Shown here: positions 54,077-61,983 of the stretch, piece after piece | Numbering within the stretch: position 1 is the stretch's first letter | How the letters are laid out: every line of letters starts with the position of its first letter | Source: PALSA-1440 sp050011195 | Lineage (GTDB): Bacteria > Verrucomicrobiota > Verrucomicrobiia > Limisphaerales > UBA8199 | Direction: 5' to 3' | NCBI GenBank assembly: GCA_050011195.1 | Contig: JBEKJO010000005.1 | Span: 1 to 64,000, forward strand | Length of the DNA: 64,000 bases | Notes under the pieces: generated by a model | Told to the model about the DNA's origin: nothing | The model's input: the letters and a program-made list of their open reading frames with translations, nothing else | Databases searched by the model: none | Made by a program: the position numbers and the translations under genes

Positions 54077-55032
54077 AAAAGAGTCCTTTCCTTGTCCCAG
54101 GCAGCAGGGCGTTGCGCCACCTTCTCGCGACCGGTTGGTGTGTAAACAGCTTTCCCGAGGGGCCGCAGTTTGAGCGTCCCCTCGCCCAGCTTCAGGAGTC
54201 TTTCGCGGGCCGTGTTCAGGTAAGCCAGCTCGCGGTCACAACCAAGCGCACGACGTTCATGCTTGGCTGCCGCTATGAGTGCTGAACCGACCCCGCAGTA
54301 TGGGTCGTAAATCCACTCATCTTTGCTTGTTAGTGCGAGGACGCATCGCTCCACAAGCTCGACGGGGAATTGGCAAGGGTGCTCGGTTTTTTCGGGGTGA
54401 TTCGCTTTTACGTTGGGAATGTTCCACACGCTGTTCTTCCAGTCTTCGGCCAGAATCGTCCAGACGTCCGATGGATTTTTCCCGAGCGGATTCCCAGAAG
54501 GCAATCCCCTCTTCTCGCCTTTGAAATGGAGCTTGCCCGGATACTTCGCAGGCACGCGCACCGGATCAAGGTGGAATTGGTAGTCGTCGCTCTTGGTAAA
54601 CCAAAGGATTGTCTCGTAGCGCCCGGAGAACCGCTGGCTGCAATGCAGGCCGCGCTCAAAGTGCCAGATGATGCGATTGCGCAATTGCAGTCCAAGAGCC
54701 TTGAAGATATCGTAGTAGTAGACGTCCAGTGGGAACACCTCGGCGTTTTCCACGTAGTTGCCCACCTGCCAGCAAATGCTCCCATCGGTTCTGAGCACAC
54801 GAACCAGTTCGGCCAGCAGGGGCTTCTGTTGAGCGAGGTACTGTTTAAGCGAGAGCCGGTTCTCGTATTCTTTGCCGATGTTGTAAGGCGGCGACGTGAC
54901 GATCAGCGAGAAGAAGCCGGCAGGAAGTTCTTTCGCCAGGGCCGACGAATCGCCGCACGCCAACACGAGCCGTTCATCCGCAGAGAACTTGTCGGCGACG
55001 TGAAACTCTTCGTTGAACAGCGTTCGTACCAT
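54073..55032 (-). CDS. DNA methyltransferase of a BstYI-like R-M locus
   Basis: A 319-residue beta-class methyltransferase. The catalytic motif TSPPYN (motif IV) lies near residue 50, and the SAM-binding motif appears late as DPYCGVGSALIAAAKHERRA. SPPY is more typical of N4-cytosine than N6-adenine enzymes, so N4-methylcytosine is the likely product; the target may be RGATCY by analogy with the neighbouring nuclease remnant. It overlaps that remnant by ATGA. With the nuclease truncated it is effectively an orphan methyltransferase. The locus reads opposite to gltBD and looks acquired. Confidence 0.85.
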   Translation of the reverse strand: MVRTLFNEEFHVADKFSADERLVLACGDSSALAKELPAGFFSLIVTSPPYNIGKEYENRLSLKQYLAQQKPLLAELVRVLRTDGSICWQVGNYVENAEVFPLDVYYYDIFKALGLQLRNRIIWHFERGLHCSQRFSGRYETILWFTKSDDYQFHLDPVRVPAKYPGKLHFKGEKRGLPSGNPLGKNPSDVWTILAEDWKNSVWNIPNVKANHPEKTEHPCQFPVELVERCVLALTSKDEWIYDPYCGVGSALIAAAKHERRALGCDRELAYLNTARERLLKLGEGTLKLRPLGKAVYTPTGREKVAQRPAAWDKERTLL

Positions 55033-55184
55033 GTGCTGCTATTGTGCGCTCTCGGATTGGCCCGGTCAACAATTGACGCAGGAAATTGACATGATGCGGG
55101 CGCGGGCCGTTTCGCGGCTTGTGCAGGCGGGCGGGCGTGGCGGACGGCGGCTGGCCCTTGTCCGGGCTGTAGAATGCTCGACCC

Positions 55185-56393
55185 TCACTCTACACGGTCC
55201 CAATGACCGAAGCGGTCGGTGGGAACCGTAGCCGATTCAGGATAGACGAGATAGACCGCGTTCTTGGATTTCTTCCAGGCCTTGGCGACTTTCTCCCGCG
55301 CATAAACCTGCCGGGCGCGCACATTCCTTCTGACCGACACCCCGGGATTGTTCACCACCACGTCGCCCTTGTCCGTGAAGCCGACGCACACAATGAGATG
55401 CCCGTTGTCCGGCCCGCTCGTCCGGTCGTTCGTGAGATAGGAGGACACTGAAAGAATCACCGGGATGCCCGCCGCAATCCAATCTTCCAGCTCGGAAATG
55501 TCTCCCAGGCGGGTCACGTAGGCCCGCATTCCGGGGTAGCTTCCGGCGTAGGCGGTGTTGAACGGCCAGTTGCCGGTGTCGGCGCGGAGGCCATCGGCAA
55601 TGGCCTCGGCCGTTTCGGGAACGGTGTGGTCCAGTTCCGGGCGATGCAACTGCGCGCCCCAGTACGCCAGGACCATCGAGAGCGAGGTCGGGCTGCACCA
55701 GCCGCCGCCCCCCTCATACTCGGCCTGGCGACGCTCCGGGACCTCCAGCACTTTGCCCCAGGCGGCGCGGTTCGGCTCCAAAGCGGTCGCCGGCACGGTG
55801 CTGTTGCAGAACGAAAGCCCGAGAAACTTGAGCATCTGTTGATCGCCGGCGCCCCCCGCGGTGATCCAGAGCTGCACCTTGCGGGCAACGTTGCTCAGCA
55901 CGAGCGTGTCGGTCTTGACCGAACCGTCCTCATCCCTTTGCCGCCGCACGCTTTCCCGCGGAAACCGCGTCGGATCGTCCGACCAAAAGCCCATCGTGTA
56001 ATACCGCGTGGCGTGACCGGGATAGATCGCGCGGGCTTCCACCTTCAGATGCACCCCGAGCGGCACGTTCCACGAGACAATCAATTCATCCCAGTCAATC
56101 GGGGCCGCAATTTCAGGTGAGGTGAGGACCGTTTCGTTAGTCAGGGTCCCGGCGCCCTTTGAAAAGCCGGAGAAGTGGGTGATGCCGACAAACGCGCAGC
56201 GATTGCCCCCGGCGACGCTCGCCGCCCCAGTCGCGCCCCGAATTGTCAGCAGAGCCGCCGCCATCAGCAGAAGGACCAAGGCACGAAACCGCCTCGCCCC
56301 CTGCCCCAGGAACTGGAACCCGGGGTTCAGAACCAGGCCGGCGCGCACAATTGACGCCGTCTCATTCTCAAACTCAACGCGCATATCCGCCAT
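55185..56393 (-). CDS. C39-like papain-fold peptidase, exported
   Basis: A 402-residue protein with a hydrophobic segment at about 38-55 (RALVLLLMAAALLTIRG) that would export or anchor it. The N-terminal half is beta-rich (LIVSWNVPLGVHLKVEARAI). The C-terminal half is a C39-like peptidase domain, with the Cys in GGGWCSPTSLSMVLAYWG and the His in DNGHLIVCVGF. The third site, usually Asp in an NDP motif, reads VVVNNPG, with Asn first. No SD or partner gene fixes the start. The substrate is unknown. Confidence 0.8.
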   Translation of the reverse strand: MADMRVEFENETASIVRAGLVLNPGFQFLGQGARRFRALVLLLMAAALLTIRGATGAASVAGGNRCAFVGITHFSGFSKGAGTLTNETVLTSPEIAAPIDWDELIVSWNVPLGVHLKVEARAIYPGHATRYYTMGFWSDDPTRFPRESVRRQRDEDGSVKTDTLVLSNVARKVQLWITAGGAGDQQMLKFLGLSFCNSTVPATALEPNRAAWGKVLEVPERRQAEYEGGGGWCSPTSLSMVLAYWGAQLHRPELDHTVPETAEAIADGLRADTGNWPFNTAYAGSYPGMRAYVTRLGDISELEDWIAAGIPVILSVSSYLTNDRTSGPDNGHLIVCVGFTDKGDVVVNNPGVSVRRNVRARQVYAREKVAKAWKKSKNAVYLVYPESATVPTDRFGHWDRVE

Positions 56394-56450
56394 AAGCTCC
56401 TGCCCCCGAGCAATCTGGCAAGCTCAATTTTAGCCGGGAAATCTCATAGC

Positions 56451-56524
56451 GTGTAGCCGCCGACGGCAGTCGGCGCTGATTCTCAGTCCCGCAAGATGGC
56501 GCCGACTGCCGTCGGCGGCTACAC
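56451..56524. repeat. REP/MITE-like perfect palindrome
   Basis: A 26-bp arm at 56451-56476 (GTGTAGCCGCCGACGGCAGT...) is the exact reverse complement of 56499-56524, with a 22-base loop. The stem is GC-rich and contains the GCCGACGGCAGTCGGC inner palindrome. It lies in the gap between the C39-like and SET genes. It resembles dispersed REP-type elements; no transposase is near. Confidence 0.85.
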
Positions 56525-56561
56525 CCTGTCGGGGGTTTGTGCGAGGTATGAGAATTCCAGG

Positions 56562-57068
56562 TTAAGCGCTTCCTGCTCTACCACTGAGCACGTGCTCGAA
56601 GAATGCCTCGGCCACGATGTAGCCGACGCAGTTCGGCGAATCGCAGCGGCACGGGTGATCTTTGTAATCCTCCAGATCGTAACCGTAGTTAAAGGTGATT
56701 TCCTCGCCTGCCCGGACATCGCGTGTCGCAATAAGCCAGATGCGGTCGTCGTCCTTCTCGGCCTCGGAATTGGACGCGCAACTGTGGTTGATAAACCGCG
56801 CCGGGTTCCACGCCACATTGCCGTCGAGGTCCTGCTCGTCGTTCAGCGCGAAGATGAATGCATTGTTCTGCTCGCACCGGCGCAACGCCTCGCCCTTGCT
56901 GATCCTTTCGCCCTGGTATTCGAGGATGCGCGTGCCCCCGCGAATAGCCGTCTTCGCAAATCCGCCGGTCCCGTGGATCGGAGAACGCCTAAACAGCACC
57001 AGTTCCGTCCCGGCCACGTGAGCGCTCTCTGCAACACTCGTCTCAAATACGTCCCGATCCATACTCAT
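56562..57068 (-). CDS. SET-domain protein (predicted lysine methyltransferase)
   Basis: A 168-residue SET-domain protein. The SAM-binding and catalytic blocks are present: GTGGFAKTAIRGGTRILEY, ARFINHSCASNSE (NHSC) and GEEITFNYGYD. A C-terminal post-SET-like Cys cluster follows (CRCDSPNCVGYI). SET proteins methylate protein lysines, mostly in eukaryotes but also in scattered bacteria. The substrate here cannot be inferred. It is a single gene between a palindromic repeat and rluA. Confidence 0.88.
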   Translation of the reverse strand: MSMDRDVFETSVAESAHVAGTELVLFRRSPIHGTGGFAKTAIRGGTRILEYQGERISKGEALRRCEQNNAFIFALNDEQDLDGNVAWNPARFINHSCASNSEAEKDDDRIWLIATRDVRAGEEITFNYGYDLEDYKDHPCRCDSPNCVGYIVAEAFFEHVLSGRAGSA

Positions 57069-57126
57069 GCATCATTCTCGTTCATTCTGGCGCTTCTCTC
57101 AGGCGGTTCAGCAGTAACGTCCCTGC

Positions 57127-57939
57127 TCAAAGCCTCGGGAGGTCGAATCCATACTCGCGCACAAATCCTTCCAGCGGGGCACAGATTTCCACCCGTCGGC
57201 GCGTGAACGGATCCACGTAAGCCAGCCCCACCGCTCGCAAGCCCAACGCGCTCTCCCTGAACCTTGCTTCGGGGATGGTAAGGACGCGTTCCACCGCGTC
57301 CCTGACTTTGCCCGGAATGAATGGGACGCGGTGGAACGCGTCCTTACCAGGTTCAGGCCCGTAAAGCCCGTCCCCGACCACCGGGTGGCCCGACTCGGCG
57401 AGATGGACCCGGATTTGGTGTGTCCGCCCTGTCACTGGACGCGCCTCAACCAGCGTAGTCTTCCCATCGCTTTGGAGCACCCGAAAATGCGTCTCCGCCT
57501 CCTTGCCGTGTCGCGCATCCACTTTCATGGTTCCCCTCGCACTCGGGTCCGGCGCGAGTTTCCGCCGACACGTCCATTCGCTCTGTTTGGGCGCACCGCG
57601 GACGACCGCCAGATAGACTTTCTCCATGTTGCGGCTCTCGAACAAACTGCCAAAGGTATCCACGGCACCCGGACTCTTGGCCAGCAGCAAAATACCGCTC
57701 GTATCCGCGTCCAGGCGGTGGACGAAGCGCAGATACTTCAGGTTCCGCGACCGCGCCCAGAAATCCCGGGCCGCGATGGACGACATCAGCGCCGCCTGCA
57801 AGTTGCGGCCCGTATTGTGCCACGAAACCGGCGCCAGCATCCAGCCTCGCGGCTTGTCAATCGCCAGCACCGAGCGATCCTCATACAGAATGGGAATCCT
57901 CTCGCCTGTCTGCAACTCGATCTGGTTCGGCTTCGCCAT
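57127..57939 (-). CDS. RluA-family pseudouridine synthase with palindrome-derived insertion
   Basis: A 270-residue RluA-type enzyme converting uridine to pseudouridine in rRNA or tRNA. The catalytic Asp is in RFVHRLDADTSGILLLAK; VTGRTHQIRVHLAESGHPVVGD is the other family hallmark. There is no S4 domain. After DGLYGPEP the protein carries about 28 extra residues (GKDAFHRVPFIPGKVRDAVE and on) encoded by the 57277-57348 palindrome and its edges, before the normal C-terminal fold resumes (LGLRAVGLAYVDPFTRR). The target base is unknown. Confidence 0.9.
   Translation of the reverse strand: MAKPNQIELQTGERIPILYEDRSVLAIDKPRGWMLAPVSWHNTGRNLQAALMSSIAARDFWARSRNLKYLRFVHRLDADTSGILLLAKSPGAVDTFGSLFESRNMEKVYLAVVRGAPKQSEWTCRRKLAPDPSARGTMKVDARHGKEAETHFRVLQSDGKTTLVEARPVTGRTHQIRVHLAESGHPVVGDGLYGPEPGKDAFHRVPFIPGKVRDAVERVLTIPEARFRESALGLRAVGLAYVDPFTRRRVEICAPLEGFVREYGFDLPRL
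57277..57348. repeat. Perfect 26-bp inverted repeat inside the rluA-type gene
   Basis: The arm at 57277-57302 (GGTAAGGACGCGTTCCACCG...) is the exact reverse complement of 57323-57348, with a 20-base loop. An outer pair CTGAACC (57257-57263) / GGTTCAG (57350-57356) extends the symmetry. The element is in frame and translated. It is a REP/MITE-like sequence inserted in a loop-coding region. Confidence 0.88.
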
Positions 57940-58016
57940 GGTGTTGGTTACCTCGGTACACAGATAATTCGGCCAATGGTCAGAAGCGCCCGGCTCTCCG
58001 CCCCTCCGACTTCCGT

Positions 58017-58622
58017 TCAGCCCATCGCCCCTTTGATCAGCTTCATCAAGTCGGGGTAGTCCTCGACCGCCTTGAACTGCGGGAATTGCTTCTTCACATT
58101 CTCCGGCGCGCGGAACAGGAAACCGACGTGCGCCTCGCTCAGCATGGCCGTATCATTAAAGGAATCGCCGCCGGAGATGACGTAGTAGTTGAGGAGCTTG
58201 AAGGCCGCCACCGCCCGTTGCTTTTGTTCGGGGACGCGCAGCTTATAATCCACAATGCGGTCCTTTTCGACCACCAGCCGATGGCACAGCAGCGTGGGCC
58301 AGCCGAGCTGCCGCAGCAGTGGGGTGGCGAACTGCTCGAACGTGTCCGACAGGATGATGACTTGCACCAGCGAGCGCAGTTCATCGAGAAACTCCGTCGC
58401 CCCCGCCAGCGGGCGCAGCGTGCCAATCACCTGTTGGATGTCGGACAGCTTGAGGCCGTGCTGGTCGAGAATCTTCAGCCGGCCGCGCATTAGCTTGTCG
58501 TAGTCCGGCTCGTCGCGCGTGGTGCGGCGCAGCTCTTTGATGCCCGTCTTCTCGGCCACGGCAATCCAAACCTCGGGAGTCAGCACCCCCTCCATATCCA
58601 AAGTCACGATCGCTTGTTTCAC
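58017..58622 (-). CDS. thrH: Phosphoserine phosphatase/homoserine phosphotransferase (ThrH-like)
   Basis: A 201-residue HAD enzyme. The GTG start at 58622 (encoding VKQAIVTLDMEGVLTPE) gives the usual ThrH length of about 205; a longer upstream frame beginning MASDLRFTIYDLR is only translated heptad repeat. HAD motif I is LDMEGV, motif II IILSDTF, and motif III/IV GGDSFNDTAMLSEAHVGFLF. ThrH of Pseudomonas has phosphoserine phosphatase and phosphoserine:homoserine phosphotransferase activity. It is transcribed divergently from purA. Confidence 0.9.
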   Translation of the reverse strand: MKQAIVTLDMEGVLTPEVWIAVAEKTGIKELRRTTRDEPDYDKLMRGRLKILDQHGLKLSDIQQVIGTLRPLAGATEFLDELRSLVQVIILSDTFEQFATPLLRQLGWPTLLCHRLVVEKDRIVDYKLRVPEQKQRAVAAFKLLNYYVISGGDSFNDTAMLSEAHVGFLFRAPENVKKQFPQFKAVEDYPDLMKLIKGAMG

Positions 58623-58740
58623 CGGCAGGAGTCTTTCAAAATGCGCCCGGGGTGTCCAGCCTTCCGATGGACGATAAACAATGGTTTCGCGCCTTCTGGA
58701 CCACACGGTCCTCCCCGGGTCCACCGGGCCGCCCCAGCCT

Positions 58741-58768
58741 CGTAAATCGTAAATCGTAAATCGTAAAT
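58741..58768. repeat. CGTAAAT heptad array
   Basis: Four perfect CGTAAAT units in the thrH-purA divergent gap. It is the same family as the arrays around the uppS-cdsA-dxr genes, but no inverted partner is found nearby. Confidence 0.9.
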
Positions 58769-58843
58769 CGGAAGCCATTATCCGTCATTGACAGGGGTGG
58801 AGCGCCTTCTTAGTTTCTGCGCGCAAGAGTTAGGCGCTTTTGT

Positions 58844-58869
58844 CCCCGAATTCGTGTTCGGGGATTTTT
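58844..58869 (+). promoter_or_regulatory. Terminator-like hairpin in the purA leader
   Basis: CCCCGAA (58844-58850) pairs with TTCGGGG (58857-58863) and is followed by ATTTTTG, only nine bases before the purA start codon. A second possible pair, AGCGCC (58801-58806) / GGCGCT (58833-58838), lies just upstream. It could be an attenuator or translation-control structure. There is no clear SD sequence. Confidence 0.5.
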
Positions 58870-58878
58870 GTTGAATTT

Positions 58879-60147
58879 ATGGCGAATACGATCCTCGTCG
58901 GCGCCCAATGGGGCGATGAAGGCAAAGGCAAGATTATTGACGTCCTCACCGAGCAGGCGGACGTCGTGGTGCGCACTCAAGGCGGCAACAACGCCGGCCA
59001 CACCGTTCACATCAAAGGACAGAAATACATCCTGCACCTGGTTCCCTCCGGCATTCTGCGCAAGAACAAGCTCTGCGTCATCGGCAACGGCGTCGTGGTT
59101 GATCCCGTGGGCCTCGTCCAGGAAATCGAGGGCCTGCGCCAGCTCGGCATCCGGATTGACCGCAACCTCTTCCTCAGCGAAACGGCGCACCTGGTCTTTC
59201 CCTATCACCGCGAACTCGATGCCCAGCGCGAGAGCTTCAAGGGCAAGAATAAGATCGGCACCACCAAGCGCGGCATCGGCCCGGCTTACGGCGACAAGGC
59301 GGCTCGCACGGGATTGCGCGTGATTGATCTGATCAACCCCGCCCGCTTCCAGGCGCAACTCGAATCCAAAATCAAAGAGAACAACGAAATCCTCAAAGCC
59401 TTCGGCGCCCAACCTCTTTCGTTCCAGAAGGTCCATGCCGAATATCGCGCCGCGGGCGACTACCTCAAGCCCTTCGTCGCCAACACCGTCACCCTGCTGC
59501 ACCAGGCCGTGCGGCGCGGCGATGACCTCCTGTTCGAGGGCGCGCAAGGGACCTTCCTCGACATCGATCACGGCACCTATCCCTTTGTGACCTCTTCCAA
59601 TACCACCGCCGGCGGCGCCTGCACCGGGTCCGGCATCCCCCCTCATCGCATGGACCGCGTCGTCGGTGTGATGAAAGCCTACACCACCCGCGTCGGCGAG
59701 GGTCCGCTCCCCACCGAGAACGCCGAGATCGCCGACATGCTTCACGCCCTGGGCCGCGAGTTCGGCGCGACCACCGGCCGGCCGCGACGTTGTGGCTGGT
59801 TCGACTCCGTCGCCACGCGCCACGCCTGCATGGTCAACGGCATCGACGAGCTGGCCGTGACGAACGTTGATGGTTTGGATTCAGTTGAGACCATCAAAGT
59901 CGGCACCGGCTATCGCGATGGCGCAAAACGCTACGATTATGTGCCGAACGACATCGAAGCGCTGTACCGCTGCGTGCCCATCTACGCCGAGTTCCCCGGC
60001 TGGCGGACGCCCACCCACGGCGCCCGCAACTGGAAGGATCTCCCGGCCAAAACCCGTTCTTATCTTAAGGCCCTGGCCGAGTTGAGCGAAGCGAAGCTGG
60101 CCATCGCTTCCGTCGGCCCGGGACGCGAACAGACGATCATGATTTGA
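58879..60147 (+). CDS. purA: Adenylosuccinate synthetase
   Basis: A 422-residue enzyme joining IMP and aspartate with GTP in AMP synthesis. The GTP/IMP site VGAQWGDEGKGKIID opens the protein, which fixes the start at 58879. QGGNNAGHTV, GTTKRGIGPAYGDKAARTG and EGAQGTFLDIDHGTYPFVTS are also family hallmarks, and GRPRRCGWFD lies in the C-terminal half. uppS begins at the base after the purA stop, so they are co-transcribed. Confidence 0.97.
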   Translation: MANTILVGAQWGDEGKGKIIDVLTEQADVVVRTQGGNNAGHTVHIKGQKYILHLVPSGILRKNKLCVIGNGVVVDPVGLVQEIEGLRQLGIRIDRNLFLSETAHLVFPYHRELDAQRESFKGKNKIGTTKRGIGPAYGDKAARTGLRVIDLINPARFQAQLESKIKENNEILKAFGAQPLSFQKVHAEYRAAGDYLKPFVANTVTLLHQAVRRGDDLLFEGAQGTFLDIDHGTYPFVTSSNTTAGGACTGSGIPPHRMDRVVGVMKAYTTRVGEGPLPTENAEIADMLHALGREFGATTGRPRRCGWFDSVATRHACMVNGIDELAVTNVDGLDSVETIKVGTGYRDGAKRYDYVPNDIEALYRCVPIYAEFPGWRTPTHGARNWKDLPAKTRSYLKALAELSEAKLAIASVGPGREQTIMI

Positions 60148-60885
60148 ATGAGCGCTCAGGCCGCCCATCTCAGTCCCGAAGCCCAGGCTTCGCTGCCGCG
60201 GCATGTGGCCATCATTATGGACGGCAATGGCCGGTGGGCCAGGCAGCGGCACCTGCCGCGCATCGAGGGCCATCGCGCGGGGGCCGAATCGGCGCGCGTC
60301 ATCATTCGCACCGCGGGCGAACTGGGCATCAAGTATCTCACCCTCTATGCGTTTTCAGTGGAGAACTGGAACCGGCCCAAGGAGGAGGTCGATGCCCTGA
60401 TGAAGTACCTGGTGCACTACCTCAAGACCGAGACGCCCGAGTTGAACAAGAACAACGTTCGCCTCGAAATCATTGGCCAGGTGTATCGCCTGCCGGAGCT
60501 GGTGCAGGAGCACCTGAGAAAGTCCATCGCCACCCTTTCCAAGAACAACGGGCTGACGTTGATCATGGCCCTCAGCTATGGCGGGCGCACCGAAATCGTG
60601 GACGCCGTCCGCGGCATCGCCAAGAAGGTGAAGGCCGGCGAACTCGACCCGCCTGACATCACGGAACAAGTCTTTGCCCAGCACCTCTATACGCGCAACC
60701 TGCCCGATCCGGATGTGCTGATCCGGACCAGCGGGGAGATGCGGGTGAGCAATTTCCTCTTGTGGCAGATTTCCTACACCGAACTGGTGGTGACGCCAAC
60801 CTTGTGGCCGGACTTTCGCAAGCCGCAGCTCTATGCGGCGCTCGAAGAATACAATCGCCGGCACCGGCGGTTCGGCGCCTTATGA
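60148..60885 (+). CDS. uppS: Isoprenyl transferase (undecaprenyl diphosphate synthase)
   Basis: A 245-residue cis-prenyltransferase making the undecaprenyl carrier for cell-wall synthesis. The diphosphate-binding Asp is in IIMDGNGRWARQR; LTLYAFSVENWNRP and DVLIRTSGEMRVSNFLLWQ are also typical. It starts at the base after the purA stop and is followed by cdsA and dxr, the usual lipid/isoprenoid neighbourhood. Its stop codon runs straight into a heptad hairpin. Confidence 0.96.
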   Translation: MSAQAAHLSPEAQASLPRHVAIIMDGNGRWARQRHLPRIEGHRAGAESARVIIRTAGELGIKYLTLYAFSVENWNRPKEEVDALMKYLVHYLKTETPELNKNNVRLEIIGQVYRLPELVQEHLRKSIATLSKNNGLTLIMALSYGGRTEIVDAVRGIAKKVKAGELDPPDITEQVFAQHLYTRNLPDPDVLIRTSGEMRVSNFLLWQISYTELVVTPTLWPDFRKPQLYAALEEYNRRHRRFGAL

Positions 60886-60953
60886 TTTGCGATTTACGAT
60901 TTACGATTTACGCGCGCAGAGGATGCCATACGTAAATCGTAAATCGTAGATTC
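60884..60953. repeat. GATTTAC heptad hairpin between uppS and cdsA
   Basis: The left arm 60884-60912 is four GATTTAC-type units; the right arm 60931-60953 is three CGTAAAT-type units. They are inverted and separated by only 18 bases. The array starts on the uppS stop codon. It looks like the empty form of the unit at 61927-62371. Confidence 0.9.
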
Positions 60954-60999
60954 TGAATCCTCTCGACATCGCTTCCCCGCTCGCTACCTTCTCCCCGCC

Positions 61000-61923
61000 A
61001 TGCCTGATGCAGCCGGGTCAACGCCGTCGCCCCTATCGAAGGCCAAAATCTTCTTGCGCCGGTTGGCCAGCTTTGTGGTGCTCTGGACGATCGTCCTGAC
61101 GGCGTTGTTTTCGCGCCACCGGCTGGTGTCGGACTACGGTTTCCTCTTGGTCATGGTTCTGTTGGCGGCAGCGGGGCTGGCGGAGTTTTACGGGCTGGTG
61201 GCCAGGCGGGGCTTGGTTTGCTTCAAAGGGTGGGGGATTTTGGGCGGCGTGCTGTTGATGACGGGGACGTTTTTGAACCTGACGGGGCAGTTAGGAACCT
61301 CCGGCTCCCCGGCGCGCGTCAACGACTTTGAAACGAGTTTCCTGATTCTCTTCGTGCTGGGGTTATGCCTATGCCAGTTCTTCTCGCGCAGCAACACCGT
61401 GGGCCTGCTGGCCATTTCGACGACGCTCTTCGGGTTGATGTACGTGCCCTGGCTGCTGAACTTCATCCAGAAGATCAATTTCTTCTTTTATCCCGGCCTC
61501 GCAGGACGCTACTACCTGCTCTACTTTGTGGTCATCACGAAGTTCAGCGACACCGGCGCTTACGCCGTGGGGTCGCTGATCGGGCGGCATAAGATGATCC
61601 CGCGCATCAGCCCGGGCAAGACCTGGGAAGGCGTTGGGGGGGCGATCCTGGTCTCGACGCTGGCGAGCCTGCTCTTCGCGCATTTCCTGGGGCGGAAGAT
61701 GCCCGGCATGAATTGGATGCACGCGGTCATCCTGGGGGTGCTCCTGGGCATTTGTGCCGTAGTCGGGGATCTGATCGAATCCCTCTTCAAGCGTGAAGCC
61801 GGGGCGAAGGATTCAGGCCGGGTCTTCCCCGGGATCGGAGGCATGCTCGACTTGCTGGACAGCCTGTTGTTTAATGCACCCATTATGTATCTCTATCTAA
61901 GGCATGTGCTCACGGCGCCGTAG
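61000..61923 (+). CDS. cdsA: Phosphatidate cytidylyltransferase
   Basis: A 307-residue integral membrane enzyme making CDP-diacylglycerol. About eight hydrophobic segments are visible. The signature region reads SLFKREAGAKDSGRVFPGIG followed by GMLDLLDS; it keeps the key K-R-x4-K-D block, while the usual HGG...DR is IGG...DL, a variation also seen in related phyla. RISPGKTWEGVGGA is typical. A heptad array begins three bases after its stop. Confidence 0.93.
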   Translation: MPDAAGSTPSPLSKAKIFLRRLASFVVLWTIVLTALFSRHRLVSDYGFLLVMVLLAAAGLAEFYGLVARRGLVCFKGWGILGGVLLMTGTFLNLTGQLGTSGSPARVNDFETSFLILFVLGLCLCQFFSRSNTVGLLAISTTLFGLMYVPWLLNFIQKINFFFYPGLAGRYYLLYFVVITKFSDTGAYAVGSLIGRHKMIPRISPGKTWEGVGGAILVSTLASLLFAHFLGRKMPGMNWMHAVILGVLLGICAVVGDLIESLFKREAGAKDSGRVFPGIGGMLDLLDSLLFNAPIMYLYLRHVLTAP

Positions 61924-61926
61924 TGG

Positions 61927-61955
61927 GATTTACGACTCACGATTTACGATTTACG
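61927..61955. repeat. Left heptad array of the four-helix-bundle unit
   Basis: GATTTAC GACTCAC GATTTAC GATTTAC G, four 7-base units, one diverged. It begins three bases after the cdsA stop codon. Confidence 0.92.
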
Positions 61956-61983
61956 CGGCTGCCGAGACAACGGACGCCAGATT

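Noticed and set aside
58017..58778. Longer ThrH beginning MASDLRFTIYDLR
   Set aside because: The extension is a translation of the CGTAAAT heptads and extra sequence, while ThrH proteins are about 205 residues long, matching the GTG start at 58622.
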